Origin: an uncultured Ruminococcus sp.
Lineage (GTDB): Bacteria; Bacillota; Clostridia; Oscillospirales; Acutalibacteraceae
Assembly: GCA_958403905.1 (NCBI GenBank)
Contig: CATXZD010000006.1
Span: 62,001 to 126,000, forward strand
Direction: 5' to 3'
DNA length: 64,000 nt
Shown one piece after another: positions 43,650 to 51,731 of the stretch (position 1 is its first letter; every line of letters begins with the position of its first letter). The notes beneath the pieces were generated by a model. It saw only the letters and a program-made list of their open reading frames with translations, had not been told where the DNA came from and ran no database searches. The position numbers were made by a program, and so were the translations under genes.

Positions 43650-45020
43650 ATGGCTTTTGAAGGACTTGCAGACAAACTAAGCAACGCATTCAAAAAATTG
43701 AAGAACAAAGGCAAGCTTTCCGAGAGTGACGTTAAAGAAGCTATGCGTGAGGTAAGGCTCGCGTTGCTTGAAGCCGACGTAAACTACAAGGTTGCCAAGG
43801 ATTTCACAAACAAGGTTACCGAACGTGCGGTAGGTCAGGACGTTATGGAAAGTCTTACCCCCGCGCAGATGGTAATAAAAATAGTTGACGAAGAGCTAAC
43901 TTCTCTTATGGGCGGAGAGGGCGCAAGAATTGAATTTGCATCAAAACCTCCGACAGTAATTATGCTCTGCGGCTTGCAGGGTTCAGGTAAAACAACTCAT
44001 GCGGCTAAGCTTGCAAAAATGCTTAAAGCGCAAAATCGCAGACCTCTGCTTGTTGCATGCGACATCTACCGTCCCGCTGCTATTGACCAGTTAAAGGTTG
44101 TCGGCGGCAAGGCGGGCGTTCCCGTGTTTGAAATGGGAACAGAAAATCCCGTCAAGATTGCTAAAGCCGCAATCAAACAAGCAAAGGACTACGGCAACGA
44201 TGTAGTAATTCTTGACACCGCAGGCAGACTTCACATTGACGAAGCTCTTATGAATGAGCTTAAAGAGGTTAAGTCCGAGGTTAATCCTGACGAAATTCTG
44301 CTTGTAATTGACTCTATGACAGGTCAGGACGCTGTAAACGTTGCAAAGAGCTTTAACGAGCTTCTTGAAATTTCAGGCGTAATTCTCACAAAACTTGACG
44401 GTGATACCAGAGGCGGTGCGGCTCTTTCCGTTAAAGCTGTTACAGGCAAGCCTATTAAATTTGCAGGCACGGGCGAAAAGCTTGAAGATATTGAGGTTTT
44501 CCACCCCGACCGTATGGCAAGCCGTATTCTCGGAATGGGCGACGTTCTAACCCTTATTGAGGACGCACAGAGCAAAATTGACCAAAAAAAAGCCGAACAG
44601 ATGGCTCAAAAAATGATGTCCAACAAATTCGACTTTAACGACTTAAACGAGCAATTTGAACAGGTCAAAAAGATGGGACCGCTAAAGGGTATTCTTGCAA
44701 AGATTCCCGGACTTGGCAAACAGCTTGAGGACGTTGATATTGATGACAGACAAATTGACTGGGTTCAGGCTATTATCCTATCAATGACCGAGGAAGAAAG
44801 AAGCAATCCATCTGTTTTGAATCCGTCAAGAAAACGCAGAATTGCGGCAGGCTCGGGCAGAACGGTTGAAGAAGTCAACCGCCTTATCAAACAGCTTGAG
44901 CAGATGCAGAAGATGATGAAGCAGTTAAAATCAAAAGGCAAAAACGGCAAAAAGAAAAAGAGAAATATGCTTCCTGGTCTCGGCGGAATGCCTATGGGCG
45001 GAATGCCGCCGATGAAATAA
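43650..45020 (+). CDS. ffh: Signal recognition particle protein Ffh
   Basis: 456 aa; binds signal peptides and SRP RNA, GTPase partner of FtsY. Seen: N domain with [18 protein letters not shown] domain with [15 protein letters not shown] (about 106-120), [23 protein letters not shown], then an M domain with methionine-rich helices ([30 protein letters not shown]) and a Gly/Met/Pro end. AGAGG seven bases before ATG. Confidence 0.98.
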   Translation: MAFEGLADKLSNAFKKLKNKGKLSESDVKEAMREVRLALLEADVNYKVAKDFTNKVTERAVGQDVMESLTPAQMVIKIVDEELTSLMGGEGARIEFASKPPTVIMLCGLQGSGKTTHAAKLAKMLKAQNRRPLLVACDIYRPAAIDQLKVVGGKAGVPVFEMGTENPVKIAKAAIKQAKDYGNDVVILDTAGRLHIDEALMNELKEVKSEVNPDEILLVIDSMTGQDAVNVAKSFNELLEISGVILTKLDGDTRGGAALSVKAVTGKPIKFAGTGEKLEDIEVFHPDRMASRILGMGDVLTLIEDAQSKIDQKKAEQMAQKMMSNKFDFNDLNEQFEQVKKMGPLKGILAKIPGLGKQLEDVDIDDRQIDWVQAIILSMTEEERSNPSVLNPSRKRRIAAGSGRTVEEVNRLIKQLEQMQKMMKQLKSKGKNGKKKKRNMLPGLGGMPMGGMPPMK

Positions 45021-45095
45021 TATTCGGCAAAACAAGTCATTCATCCAAGCTTTTGGTGAATATATATTTTAATTAATTTTATAGAGGTGAAAATC

Positions 45096-45341
45096 ATGGC
45101 AGTAAAAATCAGACTCAGAAGAATGGGTTCAAAGAAAGCTCCTTTCTACAGAGTAGTAGTTGCAGACTCCAGATATCCAAGAAACGGTCGTTTCATTGAG
45201 GAAATCGGAACATACGACATCCTTAAGAACCCCAGCGAGTTCAAGGTTGACGAGGAGGCTGTTAAGAAGTGGATTGCTAACGGTGCACAGCCCACAGATA
45301 CAGTAAAGGCACTTCTTAAGAAAAACGGCATAATTAAATAA
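45096..45341 (+). CDS. rpsP: Ribosomal protein S16
   Basis: 81 aa. Begins [21 protein letters not shown] with [13 protein letters not shown], unmistakable S16. ATG 45096 has GAGGTG seven bases upstream; three in-frame codons before it are leader. Followed after 26 bases by khpA. Confidence 0.98.
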   Translation: MAVKIRLRRMGSKKAPFYRVVVADSRYPRNGRFIEEIGTYDILKNPSEFKVDEEAVKKWIANGAQPTDTVKALLKKNGIIK

Positions 45342-45367
45342 TTGCGAAGCAGGAAAGGACTTATGTT

Positions 45368-45601
45368 ATGCAGGAATTACTTGCTATAATCGCAAAAGGT
45401 CTTGTTGACGATCCCGATTCGGTGAACGTTGAAGCTGACGCACCGACAGAGGACGGCACAACCGTTTATCACATTCACGTTGCAGAGAACGACATGGGCA
45501 GAATAATCGGCAAGCAGGGCAGAATTGCCAAGGCTATCCGCACAATTGCCCGCAGTGCGGCAATTCGCAGCGATGAAAAGATTATGGTTGAAATTGACTG
45601 A
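45368..45601 (+). CDS. khpA: KH-domain RNA-binding protein KhpA (YlqC)
   Basis: 77 aa, single KH domain with the loop IIGKQGRIAKAIRTI. Partners KhpB/Jag in RNA binding and control of cell elongation and division genes in streptococci. Last gene of the ffh operon, directly before a strong terminator. Confidence 0.95.
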   Translation: MQELLAIIAKGLVDDPDSVNVEADAPTEDGTTVYHIHVAENDMGRIIGKQGRIAKAIRTIARSAAIRSDEKIMVEID

Positions 45602-45606
45602 TAGCA

Positions 45607-45632
45607 GCCACCCGTAAAAGGGTGGCTTTTTT
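45607..45632 (+). terminator. Terminator after khpA
   Basis: Stem GCCACCC/GGGTGGC (45607-45613 and 45620-45626), 6-base loop, six T residues. Confidence 0.92.
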
Positions 45633-45647
45633 CTATGCTCAGACTTT

Positions 45648-47144
45648 CTAATCAATGCTGAGTATAACGGTTTTATTTGCGGTGTTTTCACAAAAAGCGG
45701 CGTCGTGCTCAACAAAAAGCATTGTAGGATTAAATTTCTTAATAAGCTTTTCAATCTGTATTCTTGAAATAACGTCAATAAAATTCAGCGGCTCATCCCA
45801 CACATATAAGTGTGCCTTTTGACAAAGGCTTGCAGCTATCAGCACCTTTTTCTTCTGACCTCCGCTGAAATTTTCTATATTCTTATCAAACTGCGTCCTT
45901 TGAAAATCAAGTTTGCGTAAAATTGCCTTAAAAAGGCTTTCGTCAATATTCATCTGTTCGGCATAATCCTTCAGATTGCCCGACAAGCCGTCTGTATCCT
46001 GCACAACATATGAAATTACAAGCCCGCTTCCGACAAACACTCTGCCGCTGTAATCAATATTATTTCCGCACAACAGCTTTATTACACTTGACTTTCCGCT
46101 GCCGTTTTTTCCGCAGAGCGCAATTCTGTCGCCTTTTTCAATTTTAAAGTTTACATTACTGCAAACTGTTCTGCCGTCGTAGGATATTGCTACGTTTTCA
46201 AATTCTGCAAGCGTGTCTTTTACATATTCAATAGGTGTGATTTTTAAATCATCTTCACGCTCTAAATTTTTAAGAAGCTTTGACTTCTCCTCAACCGCCT
46301 GAAAACTTCGCTGTTCAATCTGCTTTGAGCGCTTCATCATCTTTTTTGACTTTGCACCCTCGTAAGCACGTCTGCTAATACTTTTCTCAACCTTTAACGG
46401 GTCAAATCCAATCTTTTTCCTTTCTGACCTATCCGCCCATTCTGACTTTTGTCTTGCTGTTTTTTCAAGCCGCTTAATCTCTTTTTTAAGCTTCTGGTTT
46501 TCGGCAAGCTCAAAGCTGTCCTGTCTTTCCTTATTTTCAAACCACTGCGAAAAATTACCTTTCATTATTGTAATATCACTGCGATTTATTGACATAATGT
46601 GGTCCGTACAGCCGTCAAGAAAGGCTCTGTCGTGCGAAACAAGGATAAACCCCTTTTTTGAGTTGAGGTATTTACTGACAATTCTTCTGCCCTCCATATC
46701 CAGATGATTGGTAGGTTCGTCAATCAGCAAAAATCTGTTGTCCTTTATAAACAAAAGCGCCATCATCACCTTTGTACGCTCGCCGTTGGAAAGCGTTTTA
46801 AACGGACGGTAAAGCACCTCCTCGTTTACTTCAAGAAAATTAAGCTCTCTTACAAGCTTCCAGTATTCATAATCGGAGCAGATTTCTTCTGCAACCTCGT
46901 AAGTAAGCCTTGAATTATCTTTCACCTCAAACGGAAAATACTCAAACTCAACGCTTGAAGAAATGCTCCCCTTGTACTCGTACTTTCCCATTAAAAGTCT
47001 TAGAAAAGTAGTCTTTCCCCTGCCGTTTCTTCCTGTTAAACCGAGCTTCCAGTCGGTATCCAACTGTAAATTTACATTTTCAAAAACATTGTCAAAACTG
47101 CCGTCATAAGCAAAGGTCAGGTTTGAAATATTAATTAGTGACAT
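45648..47144 (-). CDS. ABC-F ribosomal protection-type ATPase (Lsa/CplR-like)
   Basis: 498 aa, no TM segments, two ABC domains. First: SLINISNLTFAYDGSFDN start, Walker A GRNGRGKT, signature LSNGERTK, Walker B LLIDEPTNHLD. Interdomain linker about residues 190-290, Lys/Glu/Arg-rich, the antibiotic-resistance-domain position. Second: Walker A GKNGSGKS, signature FSGGQKKK, Walker B VWDEPLNFID. The N-terminal block and WDEPLNxID are typical of the Lsa/CplR branch, which removes lincosamides, pleuromutilins and streptogramin A from ribosomes. Spectrum is inference. ATG 47144 has AGGGGGAA seven bases upstream; the 50-codon in-frame extension upstream is leader. Expression is probably controlled by the attenuator in the 290-base leader. 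Confidence 0.9.
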   Translation of the reverse strand: MSLINISNLTFAYDGSFDNVFENVNLQLDTDWKLGLTGRNGRGKTTFLRLLMGKYEYKGSISSSVEFEYFPFEVKDNSRLTYEVAEEICSDYEYWKLVRELNFLEVNEEVLYRPFKTLSNGERTKVMMALLFIKDNRFLLIDEPTNHLDMEGRRIVSKYLNSKKGFILVSHDRAFLDGCTDHIMSINRSDITIMKGNFSQWFENKERQDSFELAENQKLKKEIKRLEKTARQKSEWADRSERKKIGFDPLKVEKSISRRAYEGAKSKKMMKRSKQIEQRSFQAVEEKSKLLKNLEREDDLKITPIEYVKDTLAEFENVAISYDGRTVCSNVNFKIEKGDRIALCGKNGSGKSSVIKLLCGNNIDYSGRVFVGSGLVISYVVQDTDGLSGNLKDYAEQMNIDESLFKAILRKLDFQRTQFDKNIENFSGGQKKKVLIAASLCQKAHLYVWDEPLNFIDVISRIQIEKLIKKFNPTMLFVEHDAAFCENTANKTVILSID

Positions 47145-47156
47145 AAAATTCCCCCT

Positions 47157-47197
47157 AAAAAATAAAATACGGACAGCAGAAAAGCTCTGCCGCCCGT
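47157..47197 (-). terminator. Attenuator terminator directly before the ABC-F ribosome binding site
   Basis: Minus strand 12-bp stem (47197-47186 with 47180-47169, two G-U pairs), 5-base loop, followed by ATTTTATTTTTT. The T-tract ends immediately before AGGGGGAA of the ABC-F gene, so the terminator must be bypassed for expression. Confidence 0.82.
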
Positions 47198-47384
47198 AAA
47201 ACACAGGGAATCTCTCAATGCTGATATTCCATAAAAAAATCAAAAAACTTTTCCAATTTGACGGAATATAAGCATAGCAATATCGGAGAAACAAATCAAC
47301 AAGAGCAAAAACAAGAACTTTTCCGCTAAAAGGCGCAGTAAAGCAAACGGATACACCGTTACTTTATTTACCTTTAAATAAAAA

Positions 47385-47405
47385 TCAGCAGAAAAGATTT
47401 CTCAT
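47385..47405 (-). CDS. Six-residue leader peptide of the ABC-F gene
   Basis: ATG AGA AAT CTT TTC TGC TGA encodes MRNLFC. ACGGAG stands eight bases before the ATG, an excellent ribosome binding site for so short a frame. It begins about 26 bases after the predicted transcription start and about 190 bases before the attenuator. Short leader peptides with drug-induced stalling control many ribosome-protection genes; the role here is inferred. Its last codons share an 11-base sequence with the 3' arm of the terminator. Confidence 0.65.
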   Translation of the reverse strand: MRNLFC

Positions 47406-47437
47406 TTTTTCACTCCGTTCAAATAAATTTCTTTTAC

Positions 47438-47466
47438 TTTATATCACATAATTTTACTTTTGTCAA
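47438..47466 (-). promoter_or_regulatory. Consensus promoter of the ABC-F leader
   Basis: Minus strand TTGACA (47466-47461), 17-base spacer, TATAAA (47443-47438). Such a strong constitutive promoter ahead of a leader with terminator fits control by attenuation. It lies just downstream of the alkaline phosphatase stop codon. Confidence 0.85.
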
Positions 47467-47488
47467 TGCGAATGTTTCGACACGTAAA

Positions 47489-48700
47489 TTACTTATGTGA
47501 ATCTTCAATCACTTTTCGCATATATTTTGCGATGTCGGTGTTGTCGATAACGTCCTTTTTGCACAGCTCTTTTGACTGTGCACCGCTTGCAAACAACCAT
47601 ACGTCGGTGTTTGTATGCTCGCCGTCCGAAGTAAAACAACTGTCGTTAATATCTTCGGGTTTAGGATTATCAGGAAGCGTTACACCGCCTGTTTCGTGGT
47701 CGGCCGTTACAATAACAAGTGTTCCGGGGTGTTTTTCTGCCCACTCAAGAACATAATCGACTGCCTTGTCAAAGTCCTGCATCTGGCCGAGAGTAGTTTC
47801 CATATCGCATTTGCTTTCGTAGGTATCAATATTACTGCCCTCTACCATCAGGAAAAATCCGTTTTCATTATCAAGCATATCAAGAGCCTTTGAAGTCATT
47901 CTTGTAAGTGACGGCGCCATATCAGGAGCTCCCATATTGTCATATGCAAACATTCCGAGCACCTTGTCATCGTCACCTTTTAGTGCGTCAAGCTCGTCAA
48001 CTTTGGTGATATACTTATATTTATTATCATCAATAGTCTTTTTAACCTTAGGATTTGTATAGTACTGTGAACCTCCGCCGAACATTACATTTACATTAGC
48101 CTTTACCATTTCACGGAGAATCTGCGGATAGTTATCTCTTGAGCTGTTATGAGCAACCATTCCGGCAGGTGTTGCGTGGCTTACAACCTGTCTTGCCACA
48201 AGTCCTGTTTCCATATCAAACGACTGAGCATATTCGCAGATTGTTTCAAGCTTGTTTCCGTCGGGATCAACGCCTACACAGCCGTTGAGAGTTTTGTATC
48301 CTGTACTCATAGCCGTTGCTGACGCAGCGCTGTCTGTAAACTTCGCATAGCCGTTTGTTACCGACTGTGAGTATGTAGTAACGTCTGTTCTGTATTTCAT
48401 ACCGCTCATAACAAGCTTATCGCCCTTTACAATCTCGGATGCTTTGATAATATTCTTGCCCATACCGTCGCCAATCATAAGAATTACGTTTTTGGCAGGA
48501 ACATCCTCCTCAAGATTGTATTCAGCATAGTCAACCCATTCAAGCTTTTCCTTGTTATCCTCGGTGCTGACAGTCTCAGCTGAGGTTTCGGACTGCGAAG
48601 AAACGGTTGTTTCTGTTGTCTGACTGCTGTTTGACGACGAGCATGCCGCAAATGAACATACCATTGCCAATGCAAGCAATACGGAAAGTAGTTTTTTCAT
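47489..48700 (-). CDS. Lipoprotein alkaline phosphatase
   Basis: 403 aa. Seen: signal peptide with lipobox FAAC (Cys20), Ser/Thr-rich linker (about 21-50), then a PhoA-type fold: MIGDGMGKN (first metal ligand), TDSAASATAMSTGYKT (nucleophile Ser in DSAAS, about residue 112), HATPAGMVAHNS, MVEGSNIDTYESK (Glu/Asp ligands) and VTADHETGG (metal-binding His). Releases phosphate from extracellular monoesters, attached to the outer face of the membrane. AAAGAGGTG before ATG 48700. No PHO box could be recognised. Confidence 0.93.
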   Translation of the reverse strand: MKKLLSVLLALAMVCSFAACSSSNSSQTTETTVSSQSETSAETVSTEDNKEKLEWVDYAEYNLEEDVPAKNVILMIGDGMGKNIIKASEIVKGDKLVMSGMKYRTDVTTYSQSVTNGYAKFTDSAASATAMSTGYKTLNGCVGVDPDGNKLETICEYAQSFDMETGLVARQVVSHATPAGMVAHNSSRDNYPQILREMVKANVNVMFGGGSQYYTNPKVKKTIDDNKYKYITKVDELDALKGDDDKVLGMFAYDNMGAPDMAPSLTRMTSKALDMLDNENGFFLMVEGSNIDTYESKCDMETTLGQMQDFDKAVDYVLEWAEKHPGTLVIVTADHETGGVTLPDNPKPEDINDSCFTSDGEHTNTDVWLFASGAQSKELCKKDVIDNTDIAKYMRKVIEDSHK

Positions 48701-48751
48701 AAAAACACCTCTTTTAATTATTTTAAATACATACTGTTGAATATTATATAT

Positions 48752-48781
48752 ATTTTATCATACTGCAATATTATATATCAA
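48752..48781 (-). promoter_or_regulatory. Possible promoter of the alkaline phosphatase gene
   Basis: Minus strand TTGATA (48781-48776), 18-base spacer, TAAAAT (48757-48752). Moderate; the region is AT-rich and offers alternatives. Confidence 0.4.
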
Positions 48782-48835
48782 GGACTTTTTACAATATTTT
48801 CTTACCAATATTCTTTATTTTGTATTAAAAAACAC

Positions 48836-48865
48836 TTTACTTTGCTAACGTGATAATGTTATAAT
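48836..48865 (+). promoter_or_regulatory. Promoter of the amino-acid ABC operon
   Basis: TTTACT (48836-48841), 18-base spacer, TATAAT (48860-48865), about 30 bases before the first start codon. Weak -35, perfect -10. Confidence 0.55.
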
Positions 48866-48895
48866 AGGATTACTATATTATTGGAGGAGATTTTA

Positions 48896-49750
48896 ATGAA
48901 AAAACTTACTGCATTCATTCTTTCAGCGCTTATGGCTGTAACAGCTCTTGCAGGCTGCAGCGGACAGTCATCAGTATCTGAAGCATCAAAAAGCAATTCA
49001 GATTCACAAAGCTCAACAGGCGACTGGAGCTACATTCAGGACAAGGGCGACCTTGTTATCGGCATTACATATTTTGAGCCCATGAACTACAAGGATGAAA
49101 ACGGCGAGCTTACAGGCTTTGAAACTGAATTTGCTCAGAGCGTATGCGAAAAGCTCGGAGTAAAAGCTACTTTCCAGAAAATCGACTGGGATTCAAAGGA
49201 AGTTGAGCTTAATGCAAAGACTATCGACTGTATCTGGAACGGACTCACAATTACCGATGACAGACAGGCAAATATGGGAATTTCCACTCCCTATATGGAA
49301 AACAAACAGGTTATGGTAACAAAGGCTGAAAATGCTGACAAATATGCAAGTGCAGAGGCTGTTAAGGGCGCTACTGTTGTTGCAGAGAAAAAATCAGCAG
49401 GCGAGGAAGTTGCAGAAAGCGACGATTTCTTTAAGGATGCAAACTACGTTTCTGTTGACTCACAGGCAAAGGCACTTCTTGAAGTAAAGTCGGGCACAGC
49501 TGATATTGCAATCATTGACTACGTAATGTCAATCGGAACTATTGCCAACGGTACAGACTACGCTGACCTTAAGGTAGTTGAAGGCAAGGACTTTGCACAG
49601 GAGCAGTATGGTATTGCGCTTCGCAAGGGCGATACTGAAACCTTGGAGAAAATAAACAACGCTATTCAGGATGTTGCAAACGACGGCAAACTTGAGGAAA
49701 TTGCCAAGAAGTACAGTCTTCAAGATCTCCTCCTTGTAAAAGCAAAGTAA
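48896..49750 (+). CDS. Amino-acid ABC transporter substrate-binding lipoprotein
   Basis: 284 aa. Signal peptide with lipobox LAGC (Cys21), Ser-rich linker, then a type 2 periplasmic-binding fold (SBP_bac_3): GDLVIGITYFEPMNYKDENGELTGFETEFAQ, AKTIDCIWNGLTITDDRQANM, and KSGTADIAIIDYVMS. This matches binding proteins for polar amino acids or cystine. ATG 48896 has GGAGGAG upstream. It is first in a binding protein-permease-ATPase operon. Confidence 0.94.
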   Translation: MKKLTAFILSALMAVTALAGCSGQSSVSEASKSNSDSQSSTGDWSYIQDKGDLVIGITYFEPMNYKDENGELTGFETEFAQSVCEKLGVKATFQKIDWDSKEVELNAKTIDCIWNGLTITDDRQANMGISTPYMENKQVMVTKAENADKYASAEAVKGATVVAEKKSAGEEVAESDDFFKDANYVSVDSQAKALLEVKSGTADIAIIDYVMSIGTIANGTDYADLKVVEGKDFAQEQYGIALRKGDTETLEKINNAIQDVANDGKLEEIAKKYSLQDLLLVKAK

Positions 49751-49772
49751 GCTACGAAACGGATTTGGGATA

Positions 49773-50423
49773 ATGAACGAATTTATCAATGTTACCGGGC
49801 AGCTCCTAAAGGGCTTTGGTGATAACTGTTTTATATTTGCAATTACACTTTTGCTTGCACTTCCGCTGGGACTTATAGTTTCTATGGGCTCAATGTCAAG
49901 GTTCAAGCCCCTTAAATGGCTTACGAAGGCGTTTGTGTGGATTATCAGAGGAACTCCGCTTATGCTCCAGCTTTTTGTGGTGTTCTACATTCCGCCTCTT
50001 GTATCAAACGGCAGCTTTAACTTTCAGAGAATGCATGCTGCGTTAATTGCATTTGTAATTAACTATGCAGCATACTTTTCGGAAATTTACCGCGGCGGAA
50101 TTGAATCAATTCCAAAAGGTCAGTACGAAGCAGGACAAGTACTAGGAATGAAGAAATCGCAGATTTTCTTCAAGGTAGTTCTTATGCAGGTTGTAAAGCG
50201 AATTACCGCTCCAATCGGCAACGAGATTATTACCCTTGTTAAGGATACATCTCTTGCAAGCGTAATTGCAATTCCCGAAATACTGATGAACGCAAAGGAT
50301 TTTTCAATGGAAGGTCTTATCTGGCCTCTGTTCTACTCGGCTGTTTTCTTCCTTGCTTTCTGCGGAATACTGACGCTTCTCTTCTCATTTATCGAGAAAA
50401 AGCTCGATTACTACAAGGGTTAA
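49773..50423 (+). CDS. Amino-acid ABC transporter permease (HisM/GlnP type)
   Basis: 216 aa, five TM segments. Seen: the N-terminal LPLGLIVSMG, WIIRGTPLMLQLFVVF (family signature R-G-T-P-x-x-x-Q) and the EAA loop YEAGQVLGMKKSQIFFKVVLMQ, which docks the ATPase. A single permease gene suggests a homodimeric channel. Weak ribosome binding site; the start lies 22 bases after the binding protein stop, consistent with coupling. Confidence 0.95.
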   Translation: MNEFINVTGQLLKGFGDNCFIFAITLLLALPLGLIVSMGSMSRFKPLKWLTKAFVWIIRGTPLMLQLFVVFYIPPLVSNGSFNFQRMHAALIAFVINYAAYFSEIYRGGIESIPKGQYEAGQVLGMKKSQIFFKVVLMQVVKRITAPIGNEIITLVKDTSLASVIAIPEILMNAKDFSMEGLIWPLFYSAVFFLAFCGILTLLFSFIEKKLDYYKG

Positions 50424-50435
50424 GGAGGAACAGAT

Positions 50436-51245
50436 ATGTCGCTGTTAAAGGTTGAAAATATACAAAAAAGCTTTGGAAAGACTCAGGTTTTAAAAGACAT
50501 AAGCTTTTCGCTTGAAAAGGGCGAGGTTTTGGCGATTATCGGTTCTTCAGGCTCCGGCAAGACAACGCTTTTGAGATGTCTTAATTTTCTTGAAGCACCG
50601 CAAGGCGGAAAAATCACGGTAAACGGCAACGCTCTGCTTGACTGCGGAAGCAAAACCAAAGCAAGCGACGCTGAAATAAGAAAAAACAGACTTCATTTCG
50701 GACTTGTTTTTCAGTCGTTTAATCTTTTTCCGCAGTACAGGGTGATTGAAAACATTACCCTCGCTCCAAGGATGCTTGCAAAAGAGCAGATAAAAACGAG
50801 CGGAGAATTTATGGGTGCAAAAAACTATAAAGAGGCTTTGGAACTTATTGAAACAAATGCTCTTTCACTGCTTGATAAGGTAGGTCTTTCCGAAAAGAAG
50901 GACTCTTATCCCTGCAATTTAAGCGGAGGTCAGCAACAGCGTGTTGCAATTGCAAGGGCGCTTGCGCTGAATCCTGACGTACTCTGCTTTGACGAGCCGA
51001 CCTCGGCGCTTGACCCCGAGCTTACGGGCGAAGTGCTCAACGTAATAAAGGGACTTAAGTCCTCTGACAGCACTATGATTGTGGTTACTCACGAGATTGA
51101 ATTTGCTCGTGATGTAGCGGACAAAATCATATTTATGGCTGACGGCGTAATTGCCGAGGAGGGCACTCCCGAACAGGTTATCGGCAATCCGCAGAATCCG
51201 AGAACGCAGGCATTTTTATCAAGATTCAATCAATATGCAAAATAA
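50436..51245 (+). CDS. Amino-acid ABC transporter ATP-binding protein (GlnQ type)
   Basis: 269 aa. Seen: Walker [10 protein letters not shown] (about 36-44), Q-loop [10 protein letters not shown], signature [15 protein letters not shown], Walker [13 protein letters not shown], and the H-loop VVTHE. An insert of about 20 residues after the Q-loop region ([22 protein letters not shown]) is longer than in typical GlnQ. AAGGAGG upstream of ATG; 12 bases after the permease. Confidence 0.95.
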   Translation: MSLLKVENIQKSFGKTQVLKDISFSLEKGEVLAIIGSSGSGKTTLLRCLNFLEAPQGGKITVNGNALLDCGSKTKASDAEIRKNRLHFGLVFQSFNLFPQYRVIENITLAPRMLAKEQIKTSGEFMGAKNYKEALELIETNALSLLDKVGLSEKKDSYPCNLSGGQQQRVAIARALALNPDVLCFDEPTSALDPELTGEVLNVIKGLKSSDSTMIVVTHEIEFARDVADKIIFMADGVIAEEGTPEQVIGNPQNPRTQAFLSRFNQYAK

Positions 51246-51251
51246 TTTTTT

Positions 51252-51289
51252 CGGCTCAAAGTTTTATTATGAAACTTTGAGCCGATTTT
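51252..51289 (+). terminator. Terminator after the amino-acid ABC operon
   Basis: Perfect 13-bp stem CGGCTCAAAGTTT/AAACTTTGAGCCG (51252-51264 and 51272-51284), 7-base loop, then ATTTTA. Confidence 0.88.
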
Positions 51290-51533
51290 ATTGACAATAT
51301 CAATCATACAGTATAAAATTAAATAGCTATCAATTATATAGATATTACTTTTAATTAACTAACAATAATTTAGTCGAGTGCCTCGACACGCAAATTGAGC
51401 GGAAAAATCGGTTGTTTAGGTAAAAACGGTTGCCCGAATTATAGATTAATATATAGGCAACGTTTAGGGAATGGTACGGCAGTCGTCCAAAGTCCCTCAA
51501 TCCCATAATAAATGCAATGTCATCAACTTAAGA

Positions 51534-51615
51534 TGTAGGGAACGGGTTCCCACACGTTCCATTCACAAAAATTGCAATGCAATTTTTGTGTGGACACGGC
51601 ACGCCGTGTCCCTAC
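51534..51615. repeat. Composite REP-like element with three palindromes
   Basis: In the 486-base gap between the ABC operon and the O-antigen-ligase gene. GTAG at 51535-51538 opens an imperfect palindrome (GGAACG...CGTTCC, 51539-51560); then a 27-base palindrome with 13-bp arms (CACAAAAATTGCA at 51564-51576, complement at 51578-51590); then GGACACGGC/GCCGTGTCC (51592-51600 and 51603-51611) closed by CTAC. The outer ends GTAGGGA and TCCCTAC are inverted repeats. Arm length, 2-base loop and GTAG tag match the REP palindromes at the RAYT gene. A further small palindrome GTCGAG/CTCGAC lies at 51373-51387. No gene in the gap. Confidence 0.75.
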
Positions 51616-51731
51616 GGCAACGTGTGCTATTACTTCAACGCTAAATTATGGTTTATCTTTCCAATACTTATCTTTGTTAAAGTAATAACCGGATAAAACT
51701 ACAGCAATAATATTATTGAAAGGCAAATGAA

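Noticed and set aside
47145..47294. 50-codon in-frame N-terminal extension of the ABC-F protein
   Set aside because: It runs through the attenuator terminator, opens with a TTG lacking a binding site, and the family start MSLINIS has a strong site at 47144.
47239..47355. GTG-initiated frame (VYPFALLRLLAEKFL...) in the ABC-F leader as a second leader peptide
   Set aside because: Its only AGGT is too far from the GTG and the hydrophobic composition is expected from T-rich DNA. Not excluded by experiment.
51246..51731. Possible small gene or riboswitch in the 486-base gap
   Set aside because: No frame with a binding site and no recognisable riboswitch core; the structure present is explained by the operon terminator and REP-like palindromes.
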